A DNA stretch of 64,000 bases from positions 10,602,001 through 10,666,000 of the forward strand of contig NC_088312.1 of NCBI RefSeq assembly GCF_910592395.1, in the 5' to 3' direction. Position 1 is the first letter of the stretch, and each line of letters starts with the position of its first letter. This DNA comes from Lineus longissimus (taxonomy: Eukaryota; Nemertea; Pilidiophora; Heteronemertea; Lineidae). A program made the position numbers and the translations under genes. This document shows positions 62,062 through 64,000 of the stretch, in pieces. The notes below the pieces were generated by a model. It had not been told where the DNA came from. It made no database searches and saw only the letters and a program-made list of their open reading frames with translations.

Positions 62062-64000
62062 GTAGGTCCCCGACATATTTCTCTCCTGAGCTTCGAGTCA
62101 TAGTGCTCTTTCTTCATAATAAGTGTTTGTTAACATAGATGGCTCTTCAGTTTAAAAGCATTCATTTTCATTTCAGAGTTGTTTTGTACACGTATTTACA
62201 ATAAAGGCCTACTCTGTTTGAAAATTTGAAGTTGAATTTGAATTCGATATTTTTAATTGTTTAAATGCGTTCTGAATGTAAATTTCAGCAATGCCGTTGT
62301 GTAGTCCAATATACAAATATAATAAATGGCAAGTTTCAATGAATTTGCATGCATAAATACTGCACTATGGCAGTGTTTATTTCTATTCACCTGTGCAAGA
62401 AAATCCAATAAACACAACGACATAGGTGTGCCAGAGGTTTTATATTCTTGGTATTTCAATCAGCAACCTTTCCAACAGCCACGAGTCACTCTGTGGAGGT
62501 AATCAGACCCGCCAACTGGCTTGACATGTGACATTATTAGGCTCCTGCAACCAATAGTTATCTGCAGTTGCCTCTGACACACAGTCAGATTGATTGGAGA
62601 GCAATCTACGAATGGCTGGACGACTTTTAAAATACCTTCAACAGCGTCTTCTAAGCACGCAAAGTGTCACGATGCAGATCTTATAAAGTGCTTCATACTT
62701 GCTCAAAGCGCTCACAGTCATTTCCCAGCCTAATTCAGAAACTTTTCTGTAGAAACCAAGGAGAACACATAATGTACTACACTTGGACATTTCAAGCCAG
62801 TTGAAAAGTTCCCAGGGGCACTGGCCGATCCTTGAACCGGTGACCTTCTGGTGGCCAGTCCTCCCCTGTGCCACTGCCCCTCCCAAATAATCAAAGAAGC
62901 AGTCTGCATGAAATGAAAGGTCGTTCCCGGAACTCGGAGTGGGACCATCAGTGGTTGTGAGATGTCACTCGGAAAACGTACACCGGCTCTATTTGAATTG
63001 TGACATTTGAAACTGAGGGTTAAAATTATGTAAGAAATAGGTGACGTGAATGAACTCTTCCTGCCCCCAAATCAGTTTTATCAGTTTAACTCTAACTCTT
63101 GACATGCGTCAACTTATAACTGGACAAGAGACTCCCTTGTGGGAATCAATCAGATGTCTCGTTAGGGCTCTGCTTTAAATATGTCGGGGTCTACGTGTGG
63201 TAAACTGCCTAGTTTTGCGGATATTTTATTTTTGCTGGTTTTGCGAATAACCACTATACGCAGAATAAAAAATGCGTGGTGTTATGTAAACGGAAGCCCA
63301 AATAAAAATCGTGGAATTCATTGATCAGTTTATAAAGACATTTTCCGTGAATCAGAAAAATACTAAGTAGGCGTGAACAATTTGCAGTTTACAGTATCAG
63401 TATTGTTTGTGTTATGTCTGCGCCATTGACATCCCTCGTGAAAAACATGCATCATCTTTCTCATTAAAATCATGCTGTTGTCTTATGAGTCAGGGATGTA
63501 TTCCCTTTCAGCTGTCTGGTGAACCATTCCCTTGTGAAAATTTGTATCGGGTTTAAATCTATATATTAAGGCACGATCTTTTGACCCTTAGTATTGTTGT
63601 TATGTTGTATTGTTGTTATAGTTGTTATGTCAAGAGCAAGGATGGGATGGGTTTTTCGACTGGCGGCCACCAAGAAATATATTTAAGCTCTAATTTCATT
63701 TGATAAAGATCAGGGCCTTCAAAATACTATAAACAGCCTGTTCAGGTGCCAGCTGAACCAGGGGGCCACCAGAAAACCACCCGGCTGCACCTCAAAAAAC
63801 GTTTTTGTTTTTGACTTCCTGATCTTCCTGATTTTTAACTGAGAAACATATGGCAGATAAACAAGTCTATTGTTTGATTTTCTACATGTTTTGAAATCTT
63901 GCTATTTTCACCTTTTGAATACTGTGTAGACGGTATTAAGCTGGTTGAAGGGCTCCTGTACAAATGGCCTATGTCAAACATACATGTACTTGCCAAAACC
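62062..64000. other. CAPS2 intron 13 (start), no further exon seen
   Basis: The donor AAG/GTAGGT at 62061/62062 opens an intron with no acceptor and exon matching the expected next EF-hand block up to the window edge. It contains a SINE (next entry) and otherwise nothing I recognise. Confidence 0.5.
62640..62905 (-). mobile_element. tRNA-derived SINE with LINE-like 3' tail
   Basis: Read on the - strand, the head has GGGGCAGTGGCACAGGGGAG (A-box region, GTGGCACAGGGG), an anticodon-arm-like CTGGCCACCAG and a B box AGGTCACCGGTTCAAGG. The body contains CCAAGTGTAGTACATTATG. The 3' part has GTGAGCGCTTTGAGCAAGTA and GAAGCACTTTATAAGATC, the kind of tail SINEs borrow from L2/CR1-type LINEs. It is not a functional tRNA gene because no acceptor stem closes after the B box. 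Confidence 0.7.

Overview
This is eukaryotic, animal-type DNA: AT-rich, with widely spaced short exons, GT-AG introns and many dispersed repeats. The three recognisable genes are animal families. The repeat content (MITEs, tRNA-derived SINEs, a LINE tail, satellites) fits a marine invertebrate. Nothing here fixes the phylum; a lophotrochozoan or a non-vertebrate deuterostome are both reasonable, and this is inference.

Layout. 1-8.7 kb is intergenic, with a LINE tail and two copies of a short inverted-repeat element. 8.75-27.5 kb is a complete sestrin gene on the + strand: 8 coding exons, 463 aa, with introns carrying a minisatellite and several MITEs. 27.5-38 kb holds sestrin 3' sequence and intergenic DNA with tandem repeats, and I recognise no gene there. 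At 38.0 kb an isolated well-bounded exon of unknown identity is followed by a tRNA-derived SINE and a small palindromic element. 39.3-51.2 kb is bounded by a diverged inverted repeat of over 100 bp, with a GGTTGTGACATTGTCCC-like motif iterated inside each end. I interpret it as one large, decayed DNA transposon of about 11.9 kb, itself invaded by palindromic elements and an 80-bp satellite. 52.5-54.2 kb is a complete gene for spliceosomal protein Sm E (SNRPE) on the - strand: 5 exons, 92 aa. 55.0 kb to the right edge is a calcyphosine-2-like (CAPS2) EF-hand gene on the + strand: 13 exons visible, 3' end outside the window. SNRPE and CAPS2 are head to head, with about 0.83 kb between start codons.

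The genes are functionally unrelated: sestrin is a leucine- and stress-responsive regulator of mTORC1, SNRPE is a core snRNP protein, and CAPS2 is a calcium-binding protein. The most novel material is the repeat biology. It includes the 11.9-kb inverted-repeat-bounded element, six copies of a TA-targeted MITE family (one abutting a CAPS2 splice donor, one embedded in a tandem array beside a sestrin splice acceptor), and several other inverted-repeat elements. In sestrin, the position of the human leucine-pocket Trp444 is Met.
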